Source: JAFAZI01 sp035501255
Lineage (GTDB): Bacteria; Actinomycetota; Actinomycetes; JAFAQI01
Length of the DNA: 33,337 nt
Assembly: GCA_035501255.1 (NCBI GenBank)
Contig: DATJWM010000067.1
Span: 1 to 33,337 of the forward strand
Direction: 5' to 3'
Shown here one piece after another: positions 17,840 to 26,181 of the stretch. Position numbers and translations under genes: made by a program. Position 1 is the first letter of the stretch; each line of letters begins with the position of its first letter. The notes below the pieces were generated by a model. The model had not been told where the DNA came from and made no database searches. It saw nothing but the letters and a program-made list of their open reading frames with translations.

Positions 17840-18811
17840 TCACGCCGCCTCCCGGATGCGCTCGACCGCCCGCAGTCGCACCGACGCCGCCCGCGGGTTT
17901 GCGGCCACCTCGTCAGAAGCGGCCTGTTCAGCGCCGCGGGTCAACAGCCGCAGCTGCGGGCTGGCCTCGACAGGGACGACCGGAAGGTCAGGTGGAGCGG
18001 ACGAGGAAGCTCCGGCGGCGAACACCCGCTTGACCAGGCGATCCTCCAGAGACTGGTAGGCGAGGACGACCAGGCGCCCGCCGAGCCGGAGCGCGGTGAT
18101 CGCGGCCGGAAGAGCGCGCTCGAGCGCACCGAGCTCGTCGTTGACTTCGATTCGTAGCGCCTGAAACGTGCGCTTCGCCGGATGCCCTCCGGTCCGCCGG
18201 GTCGCGGCCGGAACCGCGTCCCGCACGAGTTCGGCGAGGCGATCGGATGAGGTGATCGGCGCGACGGAACGCTCCCGGTCGATCGCCTCGGCGATCCGCC
18301 GAGCGAACCGCTCTTCGCCGTATGTCCGCAGCACCCGGGTGAGCGCGGGCACCGGATAGGTGTTGACCACCTCGGCTGCGGTCATGCCCCCCGAGGGATC
18401 CATGCGCATGTCGAGCCCGGTGTCGCGGGAGTAAGCGAACCCGCGTTCGTCGTCGTCGAGCTGCATCGAGGACACGCCCAGGTCGAACAGCACGCCGTCC
18501 ACCCGCTCGATCCCGGCGTCGGCCAACACCTGCGGGAGTGAGTCGTACACGCCGTGAATCAACGTGAGCCGCTCGCGGTGTGCCGCGAGCCGGACGCCGC
18601 TTCGCGCTAGGGCGTCGGGATCGCGATCGATCCCGACGAGGTGCAGCGCCGGATGGCGAGCGAGCAGCGCGGCCGCGTGGCCGCCGAGCCCGACGGTCGC
18701 GTCGACCACTACCGCGCCTTCAGCGGCCGCAACCGGATCAAGCAGTTCCAGAACCCGCTCCAGCATGACCGGCACGTGGCGATGGCCGATGTCACCGGAA
18801 GCGCCGCTCAT
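17840..18811 (-). CDS. rsmH: RsmH, 16S rRNA m4C1402 methyltransferase
   Basis: Methylates N4 of C1402 in 16S rRNA using SAM. ATG 18811 is preferred to ATG 18817 because the AGAGAGG ribosome binding site lies 6 nt before it; a longer frame to 19033 is leader read-through. The 323 residues show DATVGLGGHA (37-46, SAM loop), LFDLGVSSMQLD (108-119), GFAYSRDTGLDMRMD and HPAKRTFQALRIEVNDEL. The motif normally SYHSLEDR is AYQSLEDR (251-258), with Gln in place of His. It is 149 nt downstream of mraZ. Confidence 0.95.
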   Translation of the reverse strand: MSGASGDIGHRHVPVMLERVLELLDPVAAAEGAVVVDATVGLGGHAAALLARHPALHLVGIDRDPDALARSGVRLAAHRERLTLIHGVYDSLPQVLADAGIERVDGVLFDLGVSSMQLDDDERGFAYSRDTGLDMRMDPSGGMTAAEVVNTYPVPALTRVLRTYGEERFARRIAEAIDRERSVAPITSSDRLAELVRDAVPAATRRTGGHPAKRTFQALRIEVNDELGALERALPAAITALRLGGRLVVLAYQSLEDRLVKRVFAAGASSSAPPDLPVVPVEASPQLRLLTRGAEQAASDEVAANPRAASVRLRAVERIREAA

Positions 18812-18960
18812 CTGCATCCTCTCTGCGGTGGTGCGGTCGTCGATCGGGTGGTTCCTCGCAGACCGGATGTGCCTCGGGGTTCCCGCCGCCACGCCTGACG
18901 CCGGGGAAGGGACATCAGGTGCCGCAGGCGGGAGCCGCGCCGCACATCGCGCAGCGAGCG

Positions 18961-19389
18961 TCAGAGGATGCCGGGCACCTCCTCGGACAGCGTCGAGAAG
19001 CTCTCTTCGTTGCCGGCCTCGTAGTCGGTCCACGCGGCCGCGTCCCAGACCTCGAGATGGGTGTTGACCCCGACCACCGCGCAGTCCCGGTCAAGGCCGG
19101 CGTACCGGCGCAGCGCAGGCGGGATGGTGATCCGGCCCTGACGATCAGGCACCTCGTCGTGCGCGCCGGCGAACATCATCCGCTGCCAGTCGCGGGTGCT
19201 CTTCGAGGTCGTCGGCGCGTCCCGGAGGCGCTCGGTGATCCGCTGGAACTCGGCGTAGGGAAAGACCCGCAGGCACCGCTCCTGCCCCTTGGTCACCACG
19301 ATGCCCCCCGCAAGGGGCTCGCGGAACTTCGCCGGGAGGAACAGCCTGCCCTTCTCGTCGAGACGTGGCGAGAAGGTGCCGAGGAACAC
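18961..19389 (-). CDS. mraZ: MraZ, transcriptional regulator of the dcw cluster
   Basis: A 142-residue protein with two AbrB/SpoVT-like halves, each carrying the loop signature: DEKGRLFLPAKFRE and DRQGRITIPPALRR. MraZ forms ring oligomers that bind direct repeats upstream of its own operon. GTG 19389 is chosen because it gives the standard VFLGTFSPRLDEKGR start and has GGGGAGG 6 nt upstream; the frame extends 59 codons further but only through promoter DNA. It is the first gene of the dcw operon, with three matching MraZ boxes on its promoter. Confidence 0.96.
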   Translation of the reverse strand: MFLGTFSPRLDEKGRLFLPAKFREPLAGGIVVTKGQERCLRVFPYAEFQRITERLRDAPTTSKSTRDWQRMMFAGAHDEVPDRQGRITIPPALRRYAGLDRDCAVVGVNTHLEVWDAAAWTDYEAGNEESFSTLSEEVPGIL

Positions 19390-19451
19390 GCCTCGCCTCC
19401 CCAGGTCTCGATCACGCCGGCGGGGCTCGCGGGCCGGGTCTCCACCTCGCT

Positions 19452-19477
19452 CCCCATGTCGCGCCACCTTACTCCAC
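19452..19477 (-). promoter_or_regulatory. Three direct repeats, putative MraZ boxes
   Basis: On the minus strand, GTGGAG (19472-19477), GTGGCG (19462-19467) and ATGGGG (19452-19457) are spaced exactly 10 bp apart, with 4-nt spacers, one helical turn. That is the known geometry of MraZ operators. The middle box overlaps the -10 element, so binding should block RNA polymerase. Extra GTGG half sites occur at 19513-19518, 19545-19550, 19554-19559 and 19561-19566. Confidence 0.75.
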
Positions 19478-19493
19478 TCTGCACCCCTGTCAA
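19466..19493 (-). promoter_or_regulatory. dcw operon promoter upstream of mraZ
   Basis: TTGACA (19488-19493) and TAAGGT (19466-19471) on the minus strand, 16 nt apart. The start would be near 19459, leaving about 70 nt of leader with the GGGGAGG ribosome binding site at 19396-19402. The 306-nt divergent gap (19390-19695) also serves moxR, for which I see no clear promoter. Confidence 0.65.
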
Positions 19494-19695
19494 CCACAAA
19501 ACCGGGGATCTCCTCCACTGCCCACCCCGCCCGTGCGACCGCCGCTCCACCTGACCCACAACCCACGGCCCGCCGCAGATGTCAGTGCAGTGGGAGTTCG
19601 CCCACGGGGGACACATCCGGCACGGAGGTGCCAGACTTGATCCGAACCGACGTTCGATCTCCGGCACCAGCCGCGAAACCCTGGGAGGCCGCCAC

Positions 19696-20691
19696 GTGAC
19701 CCCGCCCGAGGTGCGTTCCTCGCGCCCGCTGGACCTGCCTGCGGTCGCCGAGGCCGGCGCGCGGATCATCGCCGCCGTCGACACCGTGATCGAGGGCAAA
19801 AGTGACGCGGTACGACTCGCGGTCACCGTGTTGCTCGCGGAGGGTCATCTGCTGGTCGAAGACGTCCCGGGTGTCGGCAAGACGATGCTCGCCAAGTCGC
19901 TGGCCCGAGCCATCGACTGCTCGGTACGTCGGATTCAGTTCACGCCCGACCTGCTGCCCAGCGACGTCACGGGGGTCAGCGTCTACAACCAGAACAGTCG
20001 GGAGTTCGAGTTCAAACCCGGCGCGATCTTCGCCAACATCGTCGTCGGTGACGAGATCAACCGCGCCTCACCGAAGACCCAGTCGGCGATGCTCGAGTGC
20101 ATGGAGGAGCGCCAGGTCACGATTGACGGCGTCACCTACATCCTCGAGCCGCCCTTCATGGTGATCGCGACGCAAAATCCGATCGAGATGGAAGGCACCT
20201 ACCCGCTCCCGGAGGCCCAGCGCGACCGGTTCACCGCCCGGATCGCGCTCGGCTACCCCTCGGCCGAGGCCGAGCTGACGATGCTCGACACCCACGGCGC
20301 GGGCGATCCTCTCGACGACCTTGATCCGGTCTCGGATGACCTCGAAGTCGCGAAACTGATCCGGGCCGTTCGCACCGTCCATGTCGCCGACAGCGTGCGA
20401 ACCTACGCCGTCGACCTGGTCGGAGCGACCCGGACCCATCCGGACCTCCGCCTCGGCGGCTCGCCGCGCGCCACCCTTCATCTGCTGCGCGCCGGGCGCG
20501 CGGCGGCGGTCCTCGACGGGCGAGACTTCGTGGTGCCCGACGACCTTCAGCACCTCGCCGGCCCCGTCCTCGCCCACCGCCTCCTGCTGTCCGCGGAAGC
20601 GCAGATCGCCCGGCGCGACGCCACCGCCGTCGTCGCGGACATCGTCTCGACCGTGCCGGTGCCGCCACGAACTGCGCGTCGGCCGGCCTGA
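19696..20691 (+). CDS. MoxR family AAA+ ATPase
   Basis: A 331-residue MoxR-type AAA+ ATPase. GTG 19696 has GGGAGG 7 nt upstream; the frame extends to ATG 19579 without conserved sequence. It contains the Walker A loop EDVPGVGKT (55-63), Walker B with VVGDEINRASPKTQSAMLECMEERQV, sensor ATQNPIEMEGTYPLPEAQRDRF, and the C-terminal lid with GGSPRATLHLLRAGRA. MoxR proteins act as chaperones that activate or assemble partners, often with DUF58 proteins. Here the DUF58 gene starts 4 nt after its stop and a transglutaminase follows, the common MoxR/DUF58/TGase operon. Confidence 0.93.
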   Translation: MTPPEVRSSRPLDLPAVAEAGARIIAAVDTVIEGKSDAVRLAVTVLLAEGHLLVEDVPGVGKTMLAKSLARAIDCSVRRIQFTPDLLPSDVTGVSVYNQNSREFEFKPGAIFANIVVGDEINRASPKTQSAMLECMEERQVTIDGVTYILEPPFMVIATQNPIEMEGTYPLPEAQRDRFTARIALGYPSAEAELTMLDTHGAGDPLDDLDPVSDDLEVAKLIRAVRTVHVADSVRTYAVDLVGATRTHPDLRLGGSPRATLHLLRAGRAAAVLDGRDFVVPDDLQHLAGPVLAHRLLLSAEAQIARRDATAVVADIVSTVPVPPRTARRPA

Positions 20692-20695
20692 CGTC

Positions 20696-21994
20696 GTGAT
20701 CACAGCGCTCCGCCGCGCTCTACGTTCCCTCACGCTGCGCGGTCGCTGCCTGCTGGCCGCCGGTCTCACCGCCTTCGCCACGGGTCTTGTGGTGCGCGAA
20801 CGCGACTTGCTGCGCATAGCGGCGCTGCTCGTGGCGCTACCGCTGATCGCGGCCATCTTCGCCGCCCGAACCCGGTTCCGGCTCACCTGCACTCGACACA
20901 TCGATCCAGCCCGCCTCGGGCGCGGCGACCGCTCGCGAGTCGTGCTGCGAATCGAGAACGTCTCCCGCCTGCCCACCGGCGTACTCCTCGTCGAGGACAC
21001 GATCCCCTACCTGCTCGGCGGGCGACCGCGGGTCGTGTTGAACCGCCTCGCTCCCCATCGACCCGTCGACGTCGGCTACTTCCTGTCGGGCGAGGTCCGC
21101 GGGCGCTATGACATCGGACCCCTGACCGTTCGCCTGATGGATCCGTTCGGACTGTGCGAGGTCCGGCGGGCGTTCACCGCGACGGACACCCTGGTGGTGA
21201 CCCCGAAGGTGGAACGCCTCGCGCCACTGACCCTGAGAGCCGGGTGGGGTACTGCCGGGCATAACACGACCCGGGCCGTCGCGACCCATGGTGACGACGA
21301 CGTCGCGACCCGCGAATACCGGCACGGCGACGACCTTCGACGAATCCACTGGCGCACGACCGCGCGCCTCGGTGCCCTCAACGTCCGGCGCGAAGAGCAA
21401 CCCTGGCAGAGCCGGGGTACCGTGCTGCTCGACACGCGTGCGGTTGGCCACGGCGGCGACGGCCCGACCTCCTCACTCGAATGGGCAATCTCGGCCGCCG
21501 CGTCCGTGAGCGTGCACCTCGCGCATTCGGGACTCGAGATCCGGCTGGTGACCGACACCGGTGTCGGCGTTGGCTCGACGGGCCGTGGCACGGCCGACTT
21601 CGAGGGGGCCGTCCTCGACGCCCTTGCGGTCACTCGTGCGTCGAACGCGACCACGCTTCGAGCGGGAACGGCGGCCTTGCGCCACCAGGGATCGGGCGGG
21701 CTGCTAGTCGCGGTGGTGGGGGCGCTGTCCCCGGACGAGGCGGAACACCTCGCCCGGTCACGAAGCTCACAGTCCCCGCTCGCGATCGCCTTCGTACTCG
21801 ACCCCGTCTCCTGGGCGATCGGGGCGCACGCCGGTCAGGGATCTCCCCCCGGCGACGGGCGCGCGACCGCCGAGTTGCTCCGCGCGTCGGGCTGGCGGAC
21901 CGTGGAGGTCAAGCGCGGTGATCAGCTGCCGGTGCTGTGGCCGCAAGCCGCGGGCACTCTTCTCGCCACGTCCCGGACGTCGGTGATCGCATGA
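20696..21994 (+). CDS. DUF58 domain membrane protein
   Basis: A 432-residue protein starting at GTG 20696. Upstream codons in the same frame lie inside moxR and are ignored. Two hydrophobic helices (about 17-32 and 40-58) anchor it. Beta-rich sequence follows, then the DUF58 hallmark REYRHGDDLRRIHWRTTARLGALNVRREE. The C-terminal part resembles a von Willebrand A-like fold without a clear MIDAS. DUF58 proteins pair with MoxR ATPases; a role in envelope assembly is suggested but unproven. Its stop overlaps an ATG (ATGA) at 21991. Confidence 0.9.
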   Translation: MITALRRALRSLTLRGRCLLAAGLTAFATGLVVRERDLLRIAALLVALPLIAAIFAARTRFRLTCTRHIDPARLGRGDRSRVVLRIENVSRLPTGVLLVEDTIPYLLGGRPRVVLNRLAPHRPVDVGYFLSGEVRGRYDIGPLTVRLMDPFGLCEVRRAFTATDTLVVTPKVERLAPLTLRAGWGTAGHNTTRAVATHGDDDVATREYRHGDDLRRIHWRTTARLGALNVRREEQPWQSRGTVLLDTRAVGHGGDGPTSSLEWAISAAASVSVHLAHSGLEIRLVTDTGVGVGSTGRGTADFEGAVLDALAVTRASNATTLRAGTAALRHQGSGGLLVAVVGALSPDEAEHLARSRSSQSPLAIAFVLDPVSWAIGAHAGQGSPPGDGRATAELLRASGWRTVEVKRGDQLPVLWPQAAGTLLATSRTSVIA

Positions 21995-22035
21995 GGCTCC
22001 CGCGACGGTTGCGCACGTGGGCAGGCCTCGGGTGA
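21991..22035 (+). other. Possible 14-codon coupling ORF between DUF58 and transglutaminase genes
   Basis: ATG 21991 overlaps the DUF58 stop (ATGA) and reads MRLPRRLRTWAGLG before a TGA at 22033-22035. That TGA overlaps GTG 22032 (GTGA), an in-frame start for the transglutaminase. It may be a translational relay, a remnant of the true N-terminus shifted by an indel, or chance. Confidence 0.25.
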
Positions 22036-24407
22036 GCGCCAACCTGCGGCTGTCCATCTACTCGGCGATCGCGACCCTGTGCGCAGCATCGTCGTTGAGC
22101 GCGGTCTTCGCCGGCAACGACTGGGTGGTGCCGGTCGTCGTCGCCGTGATTCTGGTCAGCGGTAGCTGCGCTCTCGTCCGCCACTCGCCGCTACCGGCAC
22201 TGCTCGAGCCGGTCGTTGCGGCACTCGCCGTCCTGTGCTGGGTCACCGTCGAATACGCGCGTGCAGACGCGCATCTCGACGTCTTTGCGGGGCGTGCGTC
22301 GTTGCGCGATCTCGGTTCGGTCGCCCGCAGCGGGTTCAGCGACATCCATCGGCTTCCGACCCCGGTGCCCACCCACGACGGTTTGGTGATGCTTGCCGTG
22401 ATCGGGGTCGCGGCGATCGCGCTCATCGTGGACCTGATGGCGGTCACGCTCCGCCGGGCGGCGCTGGCCGGGCTTCCCCTCCTGACGCTGTTCAGCGTCT
22501 GCGCGGCAACCGCGCGTGACGGCGTCGGCGTGGTCCCGTTCGTGCTCGCCGCGGCGGGCTACCTCCTCTTGCTCTACGCCGACAGTCGGGAGACCGTCGC
22601 CCGTTGGGGTGCTGCCGTCGGGGCGGGCTCCCGGGCCCGACCCGCGTCGGCCTGGTCGTCCGAGGCGGGGACTGCCTCGGTGCCGGGCTCGCAAAGCCGG
22701 CGGATCGGGGCCGCCGCGGTCTGCCTGGCGGTCGCCGTCCCCGTCCTCATCCCGGGCCTGCACGCCGGAGTGCACGCTCCACACACCGGCGACCGGAGCA
22801 CCGGCGGAAACGTGACGACCATCAATCCGATCGTGTCCGTCGCAACAGATCTCAACAGCGCCACGAACTCACCGGTCCTGTCCTACCGTTCGACCTCACC
22901 CGATCCCGGTTACCTGCGGCTCACCTCGCTCGACATGTTCAACGGCACCACGTTCTCCGCGCCGGTGCTGCGGGCGACCGCGAGTGCGAGCCCGAGCGAG
23001 GATCTTCCGGTCACCCGACCGCCCGGCCGGGAGGTGACCACGACCGTGACCGCCGACACTCAAACCGACCTGCACTGGCTTCCCGTCCCGACCACACTCG
23101 TTGGCACCGACGTGGGTGACCGCTGGCGTTATGACACCGCGACCGCCACCGTCTTCTCGGCGTCGACGACCACCAGCGGACTGAGCTACACCACGCGCAG
23201 CGTGCCGAACAACCCCAGTCTGAGCGAGCTCACGGCGTCGGGGACCCCTGACCGCGGCATGGTCGACGACCTCACCGTCCCGAAGTCGCTTTCACCCAAA
23301 GTGGCGGCGTTGACCCGGCGAGTCACCGCCGGGACCACCAACGACTTTCAGGCCGCGCTGGCCATCCAGCGATTCTTCACCGACGGCCGCTTCGCCTACG
23401 ACACCACCATTCCGGCCGACACGAGCGCCGACCCGCTCGGCGACTTCCTCTTCACGACCAAGCGGGGTTTCTGTCAGCAGTTCGCGACCGCGATGGCCGT
23501 CATGGCCCGGCTGCGAGGGATCCCTTCCCGGGTCGCCGTCGGGTTCACCCGTGGGGTGCAGCAACCCGACGGCAGCTGGCTGGTGAAAACCCACGACGCC
23601 CATGCCTGGCCGGAGTTGTGGTTCCAGGACGCCGGCTGGCTGGCGTTCGAACCGACCCCTCGGGGCGACGGTCAGGCCGTCGCCCCGCCCTACACCCTCC
23701 GATCCGCAGCGGGCAGCGGCCGCCAATCCCGCTCGGGCCACCCCACGAACTCAGGCCGCAACCGGACGCAGTCGACCAACGCACAGCACCCGGCCCCGCC
23801 ACTCACCGGCCCGTCCGGGGGCGGTGCGACCAGCGGGTCCGCGCGCCGCGGGTCCATTGCGCGACGCGACGGCACGTGGGCGCTGGCCCTGGTGGCGCTG
23901 GCCGCGCTCCTCGCCCCGGGGCTCGCCCGGCAGGCAACCAGAAGGAGCAGGCGACGACGGCTGCGGTCACCCGCGCTCGCGCCAGAGGCCGCGTGGGGCG
24001 AACTGCGGGATACCGCGATCGACCTCGCGCTGCCGTGGGATGACAGCCACTCCCCCCGCCGGATCGCCCAGGACCTCGGCGCAGCGATCGGCGCCGAGGG
24101 GGACGCGCGCGCGGCGCTCGACCGGCTCCGAGGGGCCGAGGAGCGGGCACGTTACGCGCTGTCCGCGGGGTCCGGTCGCTACGAACCCGGCGCCGACCTG
24201 GACGTCGTCCGCACAGCGTTGATCCACACCCGCTCCGCCCGCGAACGCGCTCGCGCGGTCGTGCTCCCGCGCTCCACGCTCGCGACCGCTCGGGACGAGG
24301 CGGCGCGAGTCCAGGCCGTCATCGCCGACCGGTTCCGACGCACGGTTCGCCGGGCGGCGCAGGCCCTTCGGCCACATCGACTGCACGAGCGCGCGGCACG
24401 GCAGTAA
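22017..24407 (+). CDS. Transglutaminase-like membrane protein (TgpA type)
   Basis: A large membrane protein, 796 residues from GTG 22017 (GTG 22032, five codons in, is equally possible). Several N-terminal helices lie within about 13-255, then an extracytoplasmic region of about 370 residues. The transglutaminase core has Cys486 (KRGFCQQFATAM), His529 (KTHDAHAWPELWF) and the acidic third position in FEPTPR (Glu545). A Ser/Pro/Arg-rich linker, one helix (about 623-641), and an Arg/Ala-rich DUF4129-like cytoplasmic tail complete it. The protein likely acts on peptides or wall components outside the membrane, with MoxR and DUF58 as partners. Confidence 0.92.
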   Translation: MGRPRVSANLRLSIYSAIATLCAASSLSAVFAGNDWVVPVVVAVILVSGSCALVRHSPLPALLEPVVAALAVLCWVTVEYARADAHLDVFAGRASLRDLGSVARSGFSDIHRLPTPVPTHDGLVMLAVIGVAAIALIVDLMAVTLRRAALAGLPLLTLFSVCAATARDGVGVVPFVLAAAGYLLLLYADSRETVARWGAAVGAGSRARPASAWSSEAGTASVPGSQSRRIGAAAVCLAVAVPVLIPGLHAGVHAPHTGDRSTGGNVTTINPIVSVATDLNSATNSPVLSYRSTSPDPGYLRLTSLDMFNGTTFSAPVLRATASASPSEDLPVTRPPGREVTTTVTADTQTDLHWLPVPTTLVGTDVGDRWRYDTATATVFSASTTTSGLSYTTRSVPNNPSLSELTASGTPDRGMVDDLTVPKSLSPKVAALTRRVTAGTTNDFQAALAIQRFFTDGRFAYDTTIPADTSADPLGDFLFTTKRGFCQQFATAMAVMARLRGIPSRVAVGFTRGVQQPDGSWLVKTHDAHAWPELWFQDAGWLAFEPTPRGDGQAVAPPYTLRSAAGSGRQSRSGHPTNSGRNRTQSTNAQHPAPPLTGPSGGGATSGSARRGSIARRDGTWALALVALAALLAPGLARQATRRSRRRRLRSPALAPEAAWGELRDTAIDLALPWDDSHSPRRIAQDLGAAIGAEGDARAALDRLRGAEERARYALSAGSGRYEPGADLDVVRTALIHTRSARERARAVVLPRSTLATARDEAARVQAVIADRFRRTVRRAAQALRPHRLHERAARQ

Positions 24408-24417
24408 GCGGCGGGGG

Positions 24418-24822
24418 TCAGGGCCGGTCGCGCTCGTCCTGGCGCCGCTGCCAGCGGTCCTCGAGGCGCGCCACGATGGATCGATGTCCGGAGCGTGACC
24501 GCTCGGCTCGCGGGACCTTGGGCGCCCGTTCCCGAACGGCCGTCACCCGATGACCCGTCATCCGTTGCCAGGACGCGACACCGTAGGACGCGGCGGCGAG
24601 CATGATGACGAAACCGACGACGCCGAGGAACACGTTGATGATGACCCCGGCGATGAGGACGCCGAGCCCGATTACCAGGCCGACGACCGCGCGGATGACG
24701 CGACGACGGTAGTGACTGCGAACGTCGGTCGTCTGATAGATCGTCGCGAACTTCGGATCCTCGGCATACAACGCCTGCTCGATCTCGTCGAGCAACCGTT
24801 GCTCGTGCTCAGAGAGCGGCAC
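24418..24822 (-). CDS. DUF3040 membrane protein
   Basis: 134 residues from GTG 24822, which has AAGGAGG 4 nt upstream; seven more codons up to 24843 are in frame but unlikely. VPLSEHEQRLLDEIEQALYAEDPKFA is the DUF3040 signature. Two helices follow (about 42-61 and 63-83), then an Arg/Lys-rich tail. The function is unknown, but the gene sits beside mraZ in many actinobacteria (Rv2169c), which suggests a link to the envelope. It converges on the transglutaminase gene with 10 nt between the stops and no visible terminator hairpin, and lies 96 nt downstream of dinB. Confidence 0.92.
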   Translation of the reverse strand: MPLSEHEQRLLDEIEQALYAEDPKFATIYQTTDVRSHYRRRVIRAVVGLVIGLGVLIAGVIINVFLGVVGFVIMLAAASYGVASWQRMTGHRVTAVRERAPKVPRAERSRSGHRSIVARLEDRWQRRQDERDRP

Positions 24823-24918
24823 GACGCCTCCTTGGCACCCCACGCACGGTCGGCGTGCGTCCCCCTCAGAATAAGCGGGTGTGCGACGTGGGGAAAGCGG
24901 TTCCGGCCAACCGCCCGC

Positions 24919-26181
24919 TCACGATCGGGGCGGGCCGGGCCGCCCGGCCCCTGACGAGCCCGATCCAGGGACGAGTGCGGCGGGCCGAACCGCCCCATGG
25001 CCGAAACGCGCCACTGCGCGATCCACCGCGTTCTCCGCCGCTCGCCAGTCATCCTCGGCGCCGGACAAGGTGAGTTGGCGAGGGGTATCCGCCGTGTCGC
25101 GCAACCCCTCCAGCCGCACGCCGACCAGCCGGATCAGCGCCCCGTCATTGCGCAGTCCGTCGTAGAGAGTCCGGGCGGTCTCGTAGACGACGCGAGCGAG
25201 ATCGGTCGGCTCGGTCAACGTGTGCGACCGGCTGATCGTGGTGAAGTCGGCGTACCGCACCTTGATGCACACCGTTCGGCCGACCAGGCCTGCGGACCGA
25301 ACCCGTGCCGCCACCCGCTCGCAGAGTCCCAACAGTTCGCGGAAGATCACCGATCGGTCTGCCGTGTCCTGCCCGAACGTCTCCTCCGCGCCGATGCTGC
25401 GTTCGGGCTCGTTCGGGGTGACCGCTCGCTCGTCCCGTCCCCACGCCAAGGCATGCAGGTGAGCACCGGCGGCCGGACCCACTGCGGCGACAAGGGTGGA
25501 CTCTGCCGTGTCGGCAAGGTCGCCGATGGTACGTAGCCCGAGCCGGGTCAGCACTTCCTCGGTGCGTTCGCCCACTCCCCACAACGCCCCGATCGGCAGC
25601 GGGCGCAAGAACTCGATCACCGCGCCCGCCGGGACGACGAGCATCCCGTCCGGCTTGGCGCGCGACGATGCGAGCTTGGCGACGAACTTGGTCGTCGCGA
25701 CCCCGACCGAGCACGGCAGTCCTTGATCGCTCGCGACCCTGGCCCGGATGAGCTCGGCGATGCGTTGCGGCGTACCGAGGCGTCGAATGGCGCCGGACAC
25801 GTCGAGGAAGGCTTCGTCCGAAGCGATCGGCTCGACCACCGGCGTGATCGACCGAAAGATCTCCATCACTGCGTGGGATGCGTCGGCGTACTTGCGATGC
25901 GCGGGCTCGACGATCTGAAGGGTCGGGCACAGCCGCCGGGCGCGCGCCATCGGCATCGCGCTGTGGATGCCGAACTCGCGGGCCTCGTAGGTCGCCGCGA
26001 GCACGACGGCGCGCGAACCCGCACCGCCGACGACCATCGGACACCCGCGCAGCTCGGGTCGAGTACGCAACTCGACGCTTGCAAAGAATGCATCCATGTC
26101 GACGTGCAGCACATGGCAACCGGTGTCGTCACCAGGCAGCTGCGGGCGGACGCCACCGCGTTGAAGTTGCCGGCGGCTCAC
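24919..26181 (-). CDS. dinB: DNA polymerase IV (Y-family translesion polymerase)
   Basis: A 420-residue error-prone polymerase that bypasses DNA lesions. The palm has HVDMDAFFASVE (Asp28, Asp30) and SDEAFLDVSG (Asp122, Glu123), the metal-binding residues, then YADASHAV and SVGVATTKFVAKLASSRAKPDG. The helix-hairpin-helix WGVGERTEEVLTRLGLRTIGDLA and a little-finger domain ending in RQLTLSG follow; the last is a likely beta-clamp peptide. The C-terminus (about 390-420) is a short Gly/Pro tail. It overlaps the methyltransferase stop by 4 nt and is the third gene of the LexA-box operon, so DNA damage should induce it. Confidence 0.96.
   Translation of the reverse strand: MSRRQLQRGGVRPQLPGDDTGCHVLHVDMDAFFASVELRTRPELRGCPMVVGGAGSRAVVLAATYEAREFGIHSAMPMARARRLCPTLQIVEPAHRKYADASHAVMEIFRSITPVVEPIASDEAFLDVSGAIRRLGTPQRIAELIRARVASDQGLPCSVGVATTKFVAKLASSRAKPDGMLVVPAGAVIEFLRPLPIGALWGVGERTEEVLTRLGLRTIGDLADTAESTLVAAVGPAAGAHLHALAWGRDERAVTPNEPERSIGAEETFGQDTADRSVIFRELLGLCERVAARVRSAGLVGRTVCIKVRYADFTTISRSHTLTEPTDLARVVYETARTLYDGLRNDGALIRLVGVRLEGLRDTADTPRQLTLSGAEDDWRAAENAVDRAVARFGHGAVRPAALVPGSGSSGAGRPGPPRS

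Noticed and set aside
18812..18960. CCTGA/TCAGG pairing in the mraZ-rsmH gap, considered as a hairpin
   Set aside because: Only 5-bp arms with a long loop and no T-tract; not a convincing terminator or attenuator.
24408..24417. Terminator between the convergent transglutaminase and DUF3040 genes
   Set aside because: Only 10 nt between stops and no stem-loop visible there.
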